Assembly (NCBI GenBank): GCA_032251315.1
Contig: JAVVEE010000045.1
Location: forward strand, 1-22,203
Reading direction: 5' to 3'
Source of the DNA: LH-M37 sp032251315
Lineage (GTDB): Bacteria > Pseudomonadota > Gammaproteobacteria > SZUA-229
Length of the DNA stretch: 22,203 bases
In this document: in pieces, positions 14,302 through 22,202 of the stretch
Layout: each line of letters opens with the position of its first letter
Position numbering within the stretch: the stretch's first letter is position 1
The notes under the pieces: model-generated
Told to the model about the DNA's origin: nothing
Databases searched by the model: none
The model's input: only the letters and a program-made list of their open reading frames with translations
Made by a program: the position numbers and the translations under genes

Positions 14302-15447
14302 TCAGCCCAGACAGTCCCGGTTGTACAGATCCAGCAGTGCTGCTTCATCCTCGGGGATGGCGATGGCAGCGAGAATATCGGCGGCATTCAGCGTATGGCT
14401 GCGGCACAGGGCGCGGGCAAAATTCAGGCTGGTTCTGTAGCTTTTGCCGTCGACAAACAGCCATGCGGCATCATTTTCCTGCGCATAGAGAAAGCGGGAG
14501 AAGGGCGACTGTTGCAGCTCATGCTGCTGCGATAGTTGTTGCTTCAAGGTATCGAAATCGATCCTGTCTTCATGGCTCTCTGAGAGCTCACTGCTTGACC
14601 TTGCGTCGGTCATGTATTCGCCAAACCACTGCGTCAGGGCTGAGTCGTCAACCACAAGTTGCTGATAAAGCAGCGCCTTGACGCTGGCCAGGGCAGCAGC
14701 GCTTATTTCCGATGGTTCCGCCTGCGAAGCAATGTTGGCGTCACCGTAGCGCAGTGAGGCATCGGTGTGGTTGGCGATATATTCGGCAAATTCGCTGGTC
14801 ATGGCACGCACCGAGGGGGCGCGAAAACCGACCGAGGCGGTCATGCACGGGCCTTTGGCAATGCCGTAATGCGCCAGATTGGGCGGCAGGTACAGCAGGT
14901 CGCCGGGATCGAGCACCCAGTCTTCATCGGCCTCAAACTCGGCCAGTATCTTTAACTCAATATTCTCGATAAAGCGGTTGCAGTGTTGATAGCTGATTTT
15001 CCAGTTCCGCTGCCCCTGAGTCTGAATGAGGAAAACATCGTAGGCGTCGAGATGCGGGCCGACTGAGCCGCCATCGACCGCATAACTGATCATCAGGTCA
15101 TCCTTGCGCCAGTCGGGTATGAATCGAAACTGGTCGAACAGGGCTTTGGCTTCGGGAATGTATTTTTCGACATCGTTGACCAGCAGTGTCCAGTGGCTTT
15201 CGGGGAGATGGCTGAAGCTGTCGTCATCAAAGGGGCCGTACTGCACGGCCCATGGGCCGCTGTCATCTTTTTCTATAACCAGCCGGGCATTGATGCCCTC
15301 TTCGCAGGCCAGCCCCGCCAGTTCCTCGGGGGTAAGGGGAGGGACCAGGTCGGGGAAGACGTTGCGTATCAGTAACGGTTTTTTCTGCCAGTAGTCGCGC
15401 AAAAAAACCTCGAGTGTGACCTCGCCCGAAAAAATCCCGGGCGACAT
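14302..15447 (-). CDS. roxA: Ribosomal protein uL16 arginine 3-hydroxylase (JmjC/cupin oxygenase)
   Basis: An about 381-residue Fe(II)/2-oxoglutarate oxygenase of the YcfD/RoxA type, which hydroxylates an arginine of ribosomal protein uL16. The N-terminal FLRDYWQKKPLLI is the family entry motif. PDWRKDDLMISYAVDGGSVGPHLDAYDVFL holds the iron ligands HxD (His132, Asp134), with the distal His193 in PPNLAHYG. SVGFRAPS follows, then a C-terminal dimerisation and winged-helix region. The start at 15447 (ATG) matches family length; an in-frame ATG at 15492 and TTG at 15498 inside the end of purB would extend it by 15-17 non-conserved residues. Neither choice has a clear Shine-Dalgarno, so coupling to purB translation is likely. 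Confidence 0.9.
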   Translation of the reverse strand: MSPGIFSGEVTLEVFLRDYWQKKPLLIRNVFPDLVPPLTPEELAGLACEEGINARLVIEKDDSGPWAVQYGPFDDDSFSHLPESHWTLLVNDVEKYIPEAKALFDQFRFIPDWRKDDLMISYAVDGGSVGPHLDAYDVFLIQTQGQRNWKISYQHCNRFIENIELKILAEFEADEDWVLDPGDLLYLPPNLAHYGIAKGPCMTASVGFRAPSVRAMTSEFAEYIANHTDASLRYGDANIASQAEPSEISAAALASVKALLYQQLVVDDSALTQWFGEYMTDARSSSELSESHEDRIDFDTLKQQLSQQHELQQSPFSRFLYAQENDAAWLFVDGKSYRTSLNFARALCRSHTLNAADILAAIAIPEDEAALLDLYNRDCLG

Positions 15448-15463
15448 TTGAGTAGGGGTGTGC

Positions 15464-16843
15464 TTAGATTTTTCGGGCTTGATGTTCGGCATTGCCAATA
15501 TAATTCTGTGGTGTTAAATCAAGCAGACGTTGACGGGCTTCTTCGGGAATTTCCAGCGTCTGGATGAAGCTGTGCATATCCTCACGATTGATGCCTTTGC
15601 CGCGCGTCATCTCCTTGAGTTTTTCATAGGGATTTTCGATACCATAGCGGCGCATCACCGTCTGGATCGGTTCGGCCAGAACTTCCCAGCTGCTCTCAAG
15701 ATCTTCATCGATTTTTTTGGCATTAACTTCCAGTTTGTTCAGGCCTTTGTTCAGCGACTGGTAGGCGATCAGGCTGTGGGCAAAACCCACGCCCAGTGTG
15801 CGCAGCACGGTTGAGTCGGTCAGGTCCCTCTGCCAGCGTGAAACCGGCAGCTTTGAGGTGAAGTGGCCAAACAGGGCATTGGCGATACCGAAGTTGCCCT
15901 CGGCGTTTTCGAAATCGATAGGGTTAACTTTGTGCGGCATGGTCGATGAACCGACTTCACCGGCGATGGTTCGTTGTTTAAAATAGCCCAGTGAAATATA
16001 GGCCCAGAGGTCACGGCATAAATCGATCAGGATGGTGTTGAAGCGGCTGATGGCATCGAACAGTTCGGCCATGTAATCGTGCGGCTCGATCTGGATAGTG
16101 TAGGGGTTCATGCTCAGGCCGATGGAGGCGATAAAGTTTTCGGCGAAGACCGGCCAGTCGATTTCCGGGTAGGCGCAGTAGTGGGCGTTAAAGTTGCCGA
16201 CCGCGCCGTTGATTTTGCCCAGCAAGTCAACATTGGCCGTGATTTTCTGCTGCTGGCGCAATCGGTGTACGACATTGGCGAGCTCCTTGCCGACGGTGGT
16301 CGGCGATGCCGTCTGGCCGTGGGTACGGCTGAGCATGGGCTGGTCGGCAAACTCGTGGGACATGGCTTTCAGCTTGTCGATGATTTCATCCATGGCGGGC
16401 ATGATGATGGTGTCGCGACCGGATTTCAGCATCAGTGCGTACGACAGGTTGTTGATGTCTTCTGACGTGCAGGCAAAATGAAAAAATTCGGAGACCGCTT
16501 CGAGCGACTTGTTGCCCTGGATTTTTTCCTTGAGAAAGTACTCGACCGCTTTCACATCATGGTTGGTCGTGGCTTCGATATTTTTTACCCGCTGCGCATC
16601 TGCAAGGCTGAAGTTATCGACGATATTGTTCAGCAGGTTGTTGCTATGGCTATCGAAAGCCGGCACTTCGGCGATTTCCGGATTCGCGGCCAGCGCCTGT
16701 AACCAGCGCACTTCGACCAGCACGCGGTGATGGATCAGGCCAAACTCGCTGAACAGGGGGCGTAGATCGGCGGTTTTGCTGCCGTAACGGCCGTCAACAG
16801 GTGAGATGGCGGTGAGTTCATTTAATTCCATCGTATGGCTCAT
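15464..16843 (-). CDS. purB: Adenylosuccinate lyase
   Basis: A 459-residue cytoplasmic homotetrameric enzyme of the aspartase/fumarase superfamily. It cleaves fumarate from SAICAR and from adenylosuccinate in purine synthesis. It begins ELNELTAISPVDGRYG as in E. coli PurB. TSEDINN (127-133) and RTHGQTAS (173-180, general acid His175) precede the signature loop GSSTMPHKVNPIDFENAEG (298-316) with the catalytic serine. Length is close to E. coli (456). First gene of an operon with roxA, the acetyltransferase and the DUF7931-type gene; divergent from fumC across 95 bp. Confidence 0.97.
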   Translation of the reverse strand: MSHTMELNELTAISPVDGRYGSKTADLRPLFSEFGLIHHRVLVEVRWLQALAANPEIAEVPAFDSHSNNLLNNIVDNFSLADAQRVKNIEATTNHDVKAVEYFLKEKIQGNKSLEAVSEFFHFACTSEDINNLSYALMLKSGRDTIIMPAMDEIIDKLKAMSHEFADQPMLSRTHGQTASPTTVGKELANVVHRLRQQQKITANVDLLGKINGAVGNFNAHYCAYPEIDWPVFAENFIASIGLSMNPYTIQIEPHDYMAELFDAISRFNTILIDLCRDLWAYISLGYFKQRTIAGEVGSSTMPHKVNPIDFENAEGNFGIANALFGHFTSKLPVSRWQRDLTDSTVLRTLGVGFAHSLIAYQSLNKGLNKLEVNAKKIDEDLESSWEVLAEPIQTVMRRYGIENPYEKLKEMTRGKGINREDMHSFIQTLEIPEEARQRLLDLTPQNYIGNAEHQARKI

Positions 16844-16899
16844 AGTATGGGTCCCGGTATTGTGACAAGCTTTGACTTTATGTATGGCTAAAGTCGCGT

Positions 16900-16905
16900 A
16901 TTATA
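16900..16905 (-). promoter_or_regulatory. Probable -10 element of the purB operon
   Basis: A perfect TATAAT on the minus strand lies 57 bp before the purB start, within the divergent purB-fumC region. No good -35 hexamer is seen at 16-18 bp, so an activator or an extended contact may be needed. No recognisable PurR operator was found by eye. Confidence 0.4.
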
Positions 16906-16938
16906 CAGCAATAAAGTTTTGAATTAATGGAGAGCGCG

Positions 16939-18321
16939 ATGACAAAAACTCGCACAGTAAAAGACAGTATGGGCGAGCTGGAAATACCGGCAAGCGCCTG
17001 TTATGGCGCGCAGACGCAGCGTGCAGTGGATAATTTCCCGGTCAGCAATCTGACCATGCCGGGCGCTTTTCTGCAGGCGCTGGGCCGGGTAAAAATGGCC
17101 TGTGCCGAAGCCAATCATAAAATTGGTGGGCTGGATGAGGCGCGCTATCGTTCCATCATCAGCATCTGTCAGAGACTGATTGATGGCGAGCTGGACGCGG
17201 AATTCCCCATCGATGTTTTCCAGACCGGCTCGGGCACCAGCACCAACATGAACGCCAATGAAGTGATCGCCTATCTGGCCTCGCAGCATGCCGGCATTGA
17301 CGTGCATCCCAATGATCACGTCAACATGAGCCAGAGCTCCAATGATGTCATTCCCACGACCATTCACGTCAGCGCCAGCATCGCTTGTGAGAAGCGACTT
17401 CTGCCCGCGCTGAGGCATCTGGAAAGCGTAATCAACAGCCGGGCGACCGAGCTGGAGGAGGTGGTGAGCACCGGGCGCACACATTTAATGGACGCCATGC
17501 CCATCACTCTGGGGCAGGAACTGGGTGGCTGGGGCGCGCAGGTTCACAGCGGAATTGAACGTGTCCGGCACGCCATCCCGGCAATGAAAAAACTGGCGAT
17601 TGGTGGCACCGCCGTGGGTACCGGCATTAATGCGCCCGAGCATTTTGGCACGCTGGTGGCTGACGCTCTGTCACAGCAGACGGGCTTAGGCTTCAGTGTT
17701 GCCGACAATCGTTTTGAAAGCATGAGTTCACAGGACGCCGCTGTGTCATTGAGCGGCCAGCTAAAAACCGTCGCGGTCAGCCTGCTGAAAATCTGTAACG
17801 ATCTACGCTGGATGAACAGCGGGCCGCTCGCAGGTATCGGCGAAATCGCCCTGCCGGCATTGCAGCCGGGTAGCAGCATCATGCCCGGAAAAGTCAACCC
17901 GGTGATTCCTGAAGCGGTGGCCATGGTCTGTGCCAAAGTGATTGGTAACGATGCCTCGATCACCATCGCCGGGCAGTCGGGTAATTTCCAGTTAAACGTC
18001 ATGCTGCCGCTGGTGGCTTATGATCTGTTGCAGAGTATTGATCTGCTGGCATCCGCGTCGCGCCTACTGGCGGACAAGGCGATTGCGGGCTTCACCGTTA
18101 ACCATAAAAATATCGAAAACGCCCTGGCGAAAAATCCGATTCTGGTGACCGCGCTCAATCGCGTTATCGGCTACGAACTGGGAGCCAAAATCGCCAAGCA
18201 GGCTTACGCCGAAGGCCGCGCAGTTATCGATGTCGCCTGCGAAATGACCGACATTCCCCGCCCCGAGTTAGAGCGCCTGCTGGCACCGGAAAATATGACC
18301 AAAGGCGGGGTTCAGGAATAA
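16939..18321 (+). CDS. fumC: Fumarate hydratase class II
   Basis: A 460-residue oxygen-stable, iron-free homotetrameric fumarase interconverting fumarate and malate in the TCA cycle. It begins VKDSMGELEIPASACYGAQTQRA. It contains FQTGSGTSTNMNANEVIA, MSQSSNDVIPT, GRTHLMDAMP (catalytic His182) and the superfamily signature GSSIMPGKVNP (311-321; Ser312). Length fits E. coli FumC (467). The start at 16939 is preferred over the ATG at 16927 because GGAG at 16929-16932 stands 6 nt before it and the homologous N-terminus begins there. Divergent from purB, whose product also releases fumarate. Confidence 0.96.
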   Translation: MTKTRTVKDSMGELEIPASACYGAQTQRAVDNFPVSNLTMPGAFLQALGRVKMACAEANHKIGGLDEARYRSIISICQRLIDGELDAEFPIDVFQTGSGTSTNMNANEVIAYLASQHAGIDVHPNDHVNMSQSSNDVIPTTIHVSASIACEKRLLPALRHLESVINSRATELEEVVSTGRTHLMDAMPITLGQELGGWGAQVHSGIERVRHAIPAMKKLAIGGTAVGTGINAPEHFGTLVADALSQQTGLGFSVADNRFESMSSQDAAVSLSGQLKTVAVSLLKICNDLRWMNSGPLAGIGEIALPALQPGSSIMPGKVNPVIPEAVAMVCAKVIGNDASITIAGQSGNFQLNVMLPLVAYDLLQSIDLLASASRLLADKAIAGFTVNHKNIENALAKNPILVTALNRVIGYELGAKIAKQAYAEGRAVIDVACEMTDIPRPELERLLAPENMTKGGVQE

Positions 18322-18336
18322 AGGATAAAAACTTTT

Positions 18337-18352
18337 ACCGCGCCTCCGCGGT
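18337..18352 (+). terminator. Short GC hairpin after fumC
   Basis: ACCGCG (18337-18342) pairs with CGCGGT (18347-18352) around a CCTC loop, 16 nt after the fumC stop. There is no T tract after it on the plus strand, so it is at best a weak or Rho-assisted terminator. Confidence 0.35.
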
Positions 18353-18420
18353 GAATGCATTGTATTAAATAGTTTATGTTCCGGATCTGAGCTATTACAA
18401 TTTACGTGCTATTGAGTCAC

Positions 18421-18540
18421 ATGGAAAGGATACCCTTCAATCAAGACGCGCTGAGAATACATCAGTGTACGCTCGACAGCAGCATCCCTGCTGCTGACGG
18501 TCTTGATTGAAGGGTATACTTTCCATGCGTTTTGTTAGTA
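18421..18540. repeat. Palindromic MITE-like repeat, complete copy
   Basis: A left arm at 18421-18447 (starting ATGGAAAGGATACCC) and a right arm at 18500-18526 (ending GGGTATACTTTCCAT) form a 27-bp inverted repeat with one mismatch, enclosing 52 bp. The centre holds two small hairpins (CTGA/TCAG at 18451-18465 and CAGCAG/CTGCTG at 18477-18496), so a transcript or single strand would fold into a branched structure. The element shares 72 of 74 positions with 1-74, including 14 bp beyond the right arm (18527-18540). No coding capacity and no clear target-site duplication. Likely a non-autonomous mobile or REP-type element; the family is not recognised. Confidence 0.85.
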
Positions 18541-18564
18541 AGCACTATAAATGAGAGAAAAATA

Positions 18565-18813
18565 ATGGAAGAGATTGTTCAGCGGGTTGCGCGCCTGAAT
18601 GAAATTGGCATCAGCCTTTCGGCTGAGCGCGACACCAATATTGTTTGCGACAAAATCCTAAAGGGCGCCATGGAGTTAACCCGTGCCGATGGCGGCAGTC
18701 TGTACAAAATATCGGATGATAAGCAAATTCTGGATTTTGTGATTGTTGCCAACCACTCACTGAATATTCACATGGGCGGCATCAGTAATAAAGACGCGGA
18801 TTTTAGTGGCTAA
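18565..18813 (+). pseudogene. Truncated GAF-domain protein (N-terminal fragment)
   Basis: An 82-residue ORF starting MEEIVQRVARLNEIGISLSA. It matches the opening of a GAF domain of the kind found at the front of cyclases, HD-GYP and sensor proteins: a helix, then a stretch ending ICD-like CDKILKGAMELTRADGGSLY, a beta strand LDFVIVANHSL, then NIHMGG. The match ends after GGIS, where a GAF domain would continue for about 90 residues plus an effector domain. The frame closes at TAA 10 residues after GGIS or less. An upstream in-frame TTG at 18532 lies in the repeat, but the ATG at 18565 is more plausible. It is convergent with mltD, 37 bp away. Probably a remnant left by a rearrangement; a short functional GAF fragment cannot be excluded. 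Confidence 0.65.
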
Positions 18814-18850
18814 ACCCTGCTTGTTAGCAACAAAATAGAGATTGATGGCA

Positions 18851-20491
18851 TTAACCACGACCGTTGTTCTGTTCGGTAATATCGATGTGAACCTTGATAC
18901 GCTGACCTGGCTGTATATATTTACCTTTGATATCGTTCCAGCGGTGCAGGTCATTCACGCTGACATTGTATCGCTGGGCAATGTAGGACAATGAATCCCC
19001 ATTTCTCACCGTATAGGAGATGGACTTTTTGGTGTTGGCAGAGCTGCCCCGAGCGCTCAAAGCTTGAGTCGGTGCGCTGCCCGTCCAGATCACAATGCTC
19101 TGGCCTTCACGTAGCGGGTCGCGCAGACCCATGCCGTTCCACTTGGCGATCTCTTTCATACTCACATCGTATTTCCTGGAGATCTTCCAGAAGCTGTCGC
19201 CCCGTGCAACCACATGCTTGATGCGGGTGCCGCTACCGCTGGTTTTTTTGCTGCTGAGGCGCTGATCGGCGCTGAGGGTGTACTCGCTGAGGTTGCGGCT
19301 GGCCACCGGAATGAGCAGGTATTTTCCCGCACGAATGTTGTTACCCTTAATGCGATTGACCTTGCGCAGGTGTTTAACGGTAGTGTCGTAATTGTGGGCG
19401 ATTTGACCCAGCGTATCGCCGGATTTAATAAGGTGACGCTTCCAGCTAACCCGCTCTTTTTCGGGTAGGATTTCCAGATTAGTAATTAAGGTGTCGGCGG
19501 CATCGGCGGGCAACAGCAGCATGTGGGGCCCCTCTGGAGGGGTCGACCAGCGGTTGAAAGCCGGATTATAGTTATAGAGTGTATCCAGGTCTATGTTAGC
19601 CATTTCCGCTGCTAGAGCGAGATCAATCTGCGAGCCCACATCGACCAGTTTGAAGCCCGGAACGTGAGGAATGCAGCGCAGGCTGACGCCATAGTCCTGC
19701 GGATTATTGATGATCTCTTTGAGTGCCAGCATTTTGGGTACATAGCTGCGGGTTTCCCGAGGCAGGTCCAAATTCCAGAAATCGGTGGGCTTGTTCAGGC
19801 GCTCATTTTTTCTGATGGCCCTCCTGACGGTGCCCTGACCGGAGTTGTAGGCGGCAAGAGCCAGCAGCCAGTCGCCATCGAACATTTTGCTCAGATTGGA
19901 TAAATATTGCAGTGCTGCCTGAGTCGAGGCGTGGATGTCACGGCGGCCATCGTACCACCAGTCCTGCCTTAAACCGAACGAGCGACCGGTAGCGGGGATA
20001 AACTGCCACAAACCCGCAGCCCGGCCATGGGAATAGGCAAAGGGCTGAAAAGCGCTTTCCACGATAGGCAGCAAGACCAGCTCGGTGGGCAGACCGAGCT
20101 TTTCCGCCTCGCTGAGGATGTAGTGCAGAAACGGCTCGCTACGTTCCATCACGCGGTTCATGTAGCCCTCATTGCTGCTGTACCATGCCAGTTCAGCCTG
20201 TATCAGCTCCTGATCGTAGTCCGAGTTGAATTTGAAACCGGCGCGTACATGCTGCCAGACTGTCTCATGGGGCTCGCTGGCCGTAATTAAGGCATTGAAT
20301 GCTGCATCATAATCAAGCGTATCGGAGTCAGTGGAAGCCGAAGCTTCAGTGCCGGGGATGGTAGTGGTTGGAACGCTGTCAGCATTAACATTAGTTGAAG
20401 TATCCTCTGGTTTGACAGTCTCAAGTTGGCAGGCAGCCAGTACAGTGGTCAGCAGAGGGAATGAAATAAAATGAAGAATTCTTGTATGCAT
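18851..20491 (-). CDS. mltD: Membrane-bound lytic murein transglycosylase D, lipoprotein with three LysM domains
   Basis: A 546-residue outer-membrane lipoprotein that cleaves peptidoglycan glycan strands to 1,6-anhydro ends. The signal peptide ends in LAAC (lipobox, Cys21). The family 1 SLT domain covers about 125-230: LPIVESAF (catalytic Glu145), GRAAGLWQFIPATG, then LALAAYNSGQGTVRRAI. Three LysM peptidoglycan-binding domains follow at about 354-395, 426-469 and 492-535, each with a GDT/GDS core. E. coli MltD has two LysM and is 452 residues. The start at 20491 is chosen for AAGG 7 nt upstream and a proper lipoprotein signal; a longer frame upstream lacks both. Divergent from rnhA. Confidence 0.94.
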   Translation of the reverse strand: MHTRILHFISFPLLTTVLAACQLETVKPEDTSTNVNADSVPTTTIPGTEASASTDSDTLDYDAAFNALITASEPHETVWQHVRAGFKFNSDYDQELIQAELAWYSSNEGYMNRVMERSEPFLHYILSEAEKLGLPTELVLLPIVESAFQPFAYSHGRAAGLWQFIPATGRSFGLRQDWWYDGRRDIHASTQAALQYLSNLSKMFDGDWLLALAAYNSGQGTVRRAIRKNERLNKPTDFWNLDLPRETRSYVPKMLALKEIINNPQDYGVSLRCIPHVPGFKLVDVGSQIDLALAAEMANIDLDTLYNYNPAFNRWSTPPEGPHMLLLPADAADTLITNLEILPEKERVSWKRHLIKSGDTLGQIAHNYDTTVKHLRKVNRIKGNNIRAGKYLLIPVASRNLSEYTLSADQRLSSKKTSGSGTRIKHVVARGDSFWKISRKYDVSMKEIAKWNGMGLRDPLREGQSIVIWTGSAPTQALSARGSSANTKKSISYTVRNGDSLSYIAQRYNVSVNDLHRWNDIKGKYIQPGQRIKVHIDITEQNNGRG

Positions 20492-20535
20492 GGTTACCTT
20501 TAATGAAATCAATGACTTTGTGTTATTTGTACTAT

Positions 20536-20564
20536 TTGAACCAGTTTTGCAGAGGTAGTATAAC
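20536..20564 (+). promoter_or_regulatory. Promoter of rnhA-dnaQ
   Basis: TTGAAC (20536-20541), a 17-bp spacer and TATAAC (20559-20564) form a good sigma70 promoter about 57 bp before the rnhA start. It lies in the divergent mltD-rnhA region. Confidence 0.65.
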
Positions 20565-20620
20565 GCACGTATTATTCCATTAAGCTGAAAAATTTTTATG
20601 TTACGGGATAGAATGACGAA

Positions 20621-21076
20621 ATGATGCAAGATAAAAACAACACCTCAGTTATTGTATACACTGATGGCGCCTGCCGCGGAAACCCCGGCCCGGGTGGCTG
20701 GGGGGTCAGCATGAAATATAATGGCCACCACAAAAAACTGTATGGCGCGGAATCGGAAACCACCAATAATCGCATGGAATTAACCGCGGCGATCAAGGCG
20801 CTGGAATCACTGACGCGCGCCTGTCACGTAGTGCTCTATACCGATTCAAAATATGTGCTGCAGGGCATTACCAGCTGGATGCCCGACTGGAAGAAGCGGG
20901 GCTGGAAAACCGCCGCTAAAAAACCCGTCAAAAACGTCGATCTGTGGAAAAGACTGGATACCGCCACGCAAAAACATGAGATTGAATGGATCTGGGTGAA
21001 GGGGCATTCTAATAATGAAGGCAACGACCTTGCCGATGCCCTGGCTAACCAGGCCATTGACGAGATCCAGGCCTAA
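20621..21076 (+). CDS. rnhA: Ribonuclease HI
   Basis: A 151-residue cytoplasmic endonuclease that cuts the RNA strand of RNA-DNA hybrids, removing R-loops and primers. Metal-binding carboxylates are Asp15 (VYTDGACRGNPGPGGWG), Glu53 (NNRMELTA), Asp75 (YTDSKYV) and Asp136 (GNDLADALA). His129 lies in VKGHSNNEGND, and the basic handle (WKKRGWKTAAKKPVKN) is present. Length is near E. coli (155). The start could be the first or second of two adjacent ATGs. It is followed 39 bp later by dnaQ in the same direction; in E. coli the two genes are also neighbours, but divergent. Confidence 0.96.
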   Translation: MMQDKNNTSVIVYTDGACRGNPGPGGWGVSMKYNGHHKKLYGAESETTNNRMELTAAIKALESLTRACHVVLYTDSKYVLQGITSWMPDWKKRGWKTAAKKPVKNVDLWKRLDTATQKHEIEWIWVKGHSNNEGNDLADALANQAIDEIQA

Positions 21077-21115
21077 CTGTAAATACGCGCAAACAGCTGC
21101 TGACGGGAATAGACC

Positions 21116-21814
21116 ATGAGAAAAATTGTACTGGATACCGAAACTACCGGCCTGGAACACAGTCTCGGCCACCGCATTATCGAGATCGGTTGCGTAGAGC
21201 TGGTTGACCGTAAATTAACCGGCAACAACTACCACCAGTATTTGCAGCCCGATCGGGATAGTGATGAGGGTGCACTGGAGGTGCATGGCATTACCAGCGA
21301 GTTTTTGCAGGATAAGCCCCGTTTCGCCGATATTGTGCAGGATTTCCTGAATTATATCCGCGGTGCGGAACTGATTATCCACAACGCGCCCTTCGATGTG
21401 GGCTTTCTTGACACCGAGCTGCGACAGGCGGATGCGCAACTGGGCGATATTTCGACCTACTGCAATGTCATCGATACGCTGGTCATGGCGCGCAAAATGC
21501 GACCGGGGCAGAAAAACAATCTGGACGCCCTGTGCAAGCACTTCGATGTGAACAATACGCAACGCGAACTCCATGGCGCCCTGCTCGATGCCGAAATTCT
21601 GGCCGAAGTTTACCTGCGAATGACCGGTGGTCAGGTTCATTTGCTGCTGGACAGTGAGCGGGAAGCGAGCGATGCCGGTGAAGTGGTCGAGCCGCGTAGT
21701 CTGTCGAAGAATAGAGAAAGCCTGAGCGTAGTCAGGGCGACTCAATTAGAGCTCGAAGCCCATCAGGAGATTATCGACAACCTCGGCGACACCAGGCTCT
21801 GGCCGTCTTCCTGA
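21116..21814 (+). CDS. dnaQ: DNA polymerase III epsilon subunit, proofreading 3'-5' exonuclease
   Basis: A 232-residue DEDDh exonuclease that proofreads within the polymerase III core. The active site residues are Asp7 and Glu9 (LDTETTGL), Asp94 (HNAPFDVGFLD), His153 and Asp158 (LHGALLDAE), with the same spacing as in E. coli. The C-terminal part (180-232) is the flexible segment that contacts the alpha subunit. GGGA lies upstream of the ATG. Downstream of rnhA, probably co-transcribed from the promoter at 20536. Confidence 0.96.
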   Translation: MRKIVLDTETTGLEHSLGHRIIEIGCVELVDRKLTGNNYHQYLQPDRDSDEGALEVHGITSEFLQDKPRFADIVQDFLNYIRGAELIIHNAPFDVGFLDTELRQADAQLGDISTYCNVIDTLVMARKMRPGQKNNLDALCKHFDVNNTQRELHGALLDAEILAEVYLRMTGGQVHLLLDSEREASDAGEVVEPRSLSKNRESLSVVRATQLELEAHQEIIDNLGDTRLWPSS

Positions 21815-21836
21815 AGATATTAGGTTATCTTTCAGG
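21810..21836 (+). terminator. Hairpin overlapping the dnaQ stop codon
   Basis: CCTGAAGATA (21810-21819) pairs with TATCTTTCAGG (21826-21836, one bulged T) around TTAGGT. The dnaQ TGA (21812-21814) is inside the left arm. No T tract follows, so it may protect the 3' end or be a weak terminator rather than a classical one. Confidence 0.35.
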
Positions 21837-21999
21837 TGAGAAGAGGGTCATTTCAATCCCCCCTAAAACCGGCAGCCTCCTGGAAAGTCCGAGATCAGTC
21901 TACTGTGATTTGACAATCGTGAGCCTGCTAAACTAACTCTATTTTTACTACTTGAAACATTCTTGATGGTGAATCACGTTGGGTGAAAAGAAATTGGCT

Positions 22000-22065
22000 C
22001 GTATCTGAACTAACAGGCACCTGAGAAAAAATGGGTGTCTGTTAGATCAGGTCTGAGCTGATACG
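22000..22065. other. Branched inverted-repeat structure between convergent genes
   Basis: TAACAGGCACC (22011-22021) pairs with GGTGTCTGTTA (22034-22044) as an 11-bp stem with one G-U. Outer bases CGTAT (22000-22004) pair with ATACG (22061-22065). ATCAG (22046-22050) can pair either with the left strand CTGA or with CTGAT at 22058-22062, giving two exclusive folds. It lies between dnaQ and the convergent partial gene, so termination on either strand is the simplest reading. Confidence 0.6.
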
Positions 22066-22067
22066 TT

Positions 22068-22202
22068 TTACGCAGGATTATTTACATCCTCATATCTGGC
22101 TTTTATTTCTTTTAATAGCTGTGACTGGAGTGCGCGCCTGTGCTTGTCTTCTTTAGCAACATTTAACAGGGATTCTATTTTTTTACACTGCTGTCCCGTT
22201 AA
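22068..22202 (-). CDS. 3' end of an unrecognised gene running off the window
   Basis: On the minus strand an open frame enters from the right edge and gives 44 residues to a TAA at 22068-22070, ending EIKARYEDVNNPA. Composition is rich in Lys, Glu, Gln and Leu with heptad-like spacing (CKKIESLLNVAKEDK, LQSQLLKEIKARY), suggesting a helical or coiled-coil C-terminus. Upstream sequence is outside the window, so start and family are unknown. It is convergent to dnaQ and the 22000-22065 hairpin lies right after its stop, which supports a real gene end. Confidence 0.55.
   Translation of the reverse strand, partial: LTGQQCKKIESLLNVAKEDKHRRALQSQLLKEIKARYEDVNNPA

Noticed and set aside
18421..18526. 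Palindromic repeat as a CRISPR repeat or phage attachment site
   Set aside because: There is only one unit at each locus without spacers, no cas genes, and no integrase or prophage genes beside it.
20492..20629. Longer N-terminus for MltD
   Set aside because: The 46 extra residues would bury the lipoprotein signal peptide and lack a ribosome site; the ATG at 20491 has AAGG at proper distance.
22010..22047. Integron attC-like site (TAAC ... GTTAGAT with a hairpin between)
   Set aside because: GTTAGAT fits the GTTRRRY core, but the left partner fails the RYYYAAC pattern at one position, the length is short for attC, there are no cassettes, and no integrase is in the window.
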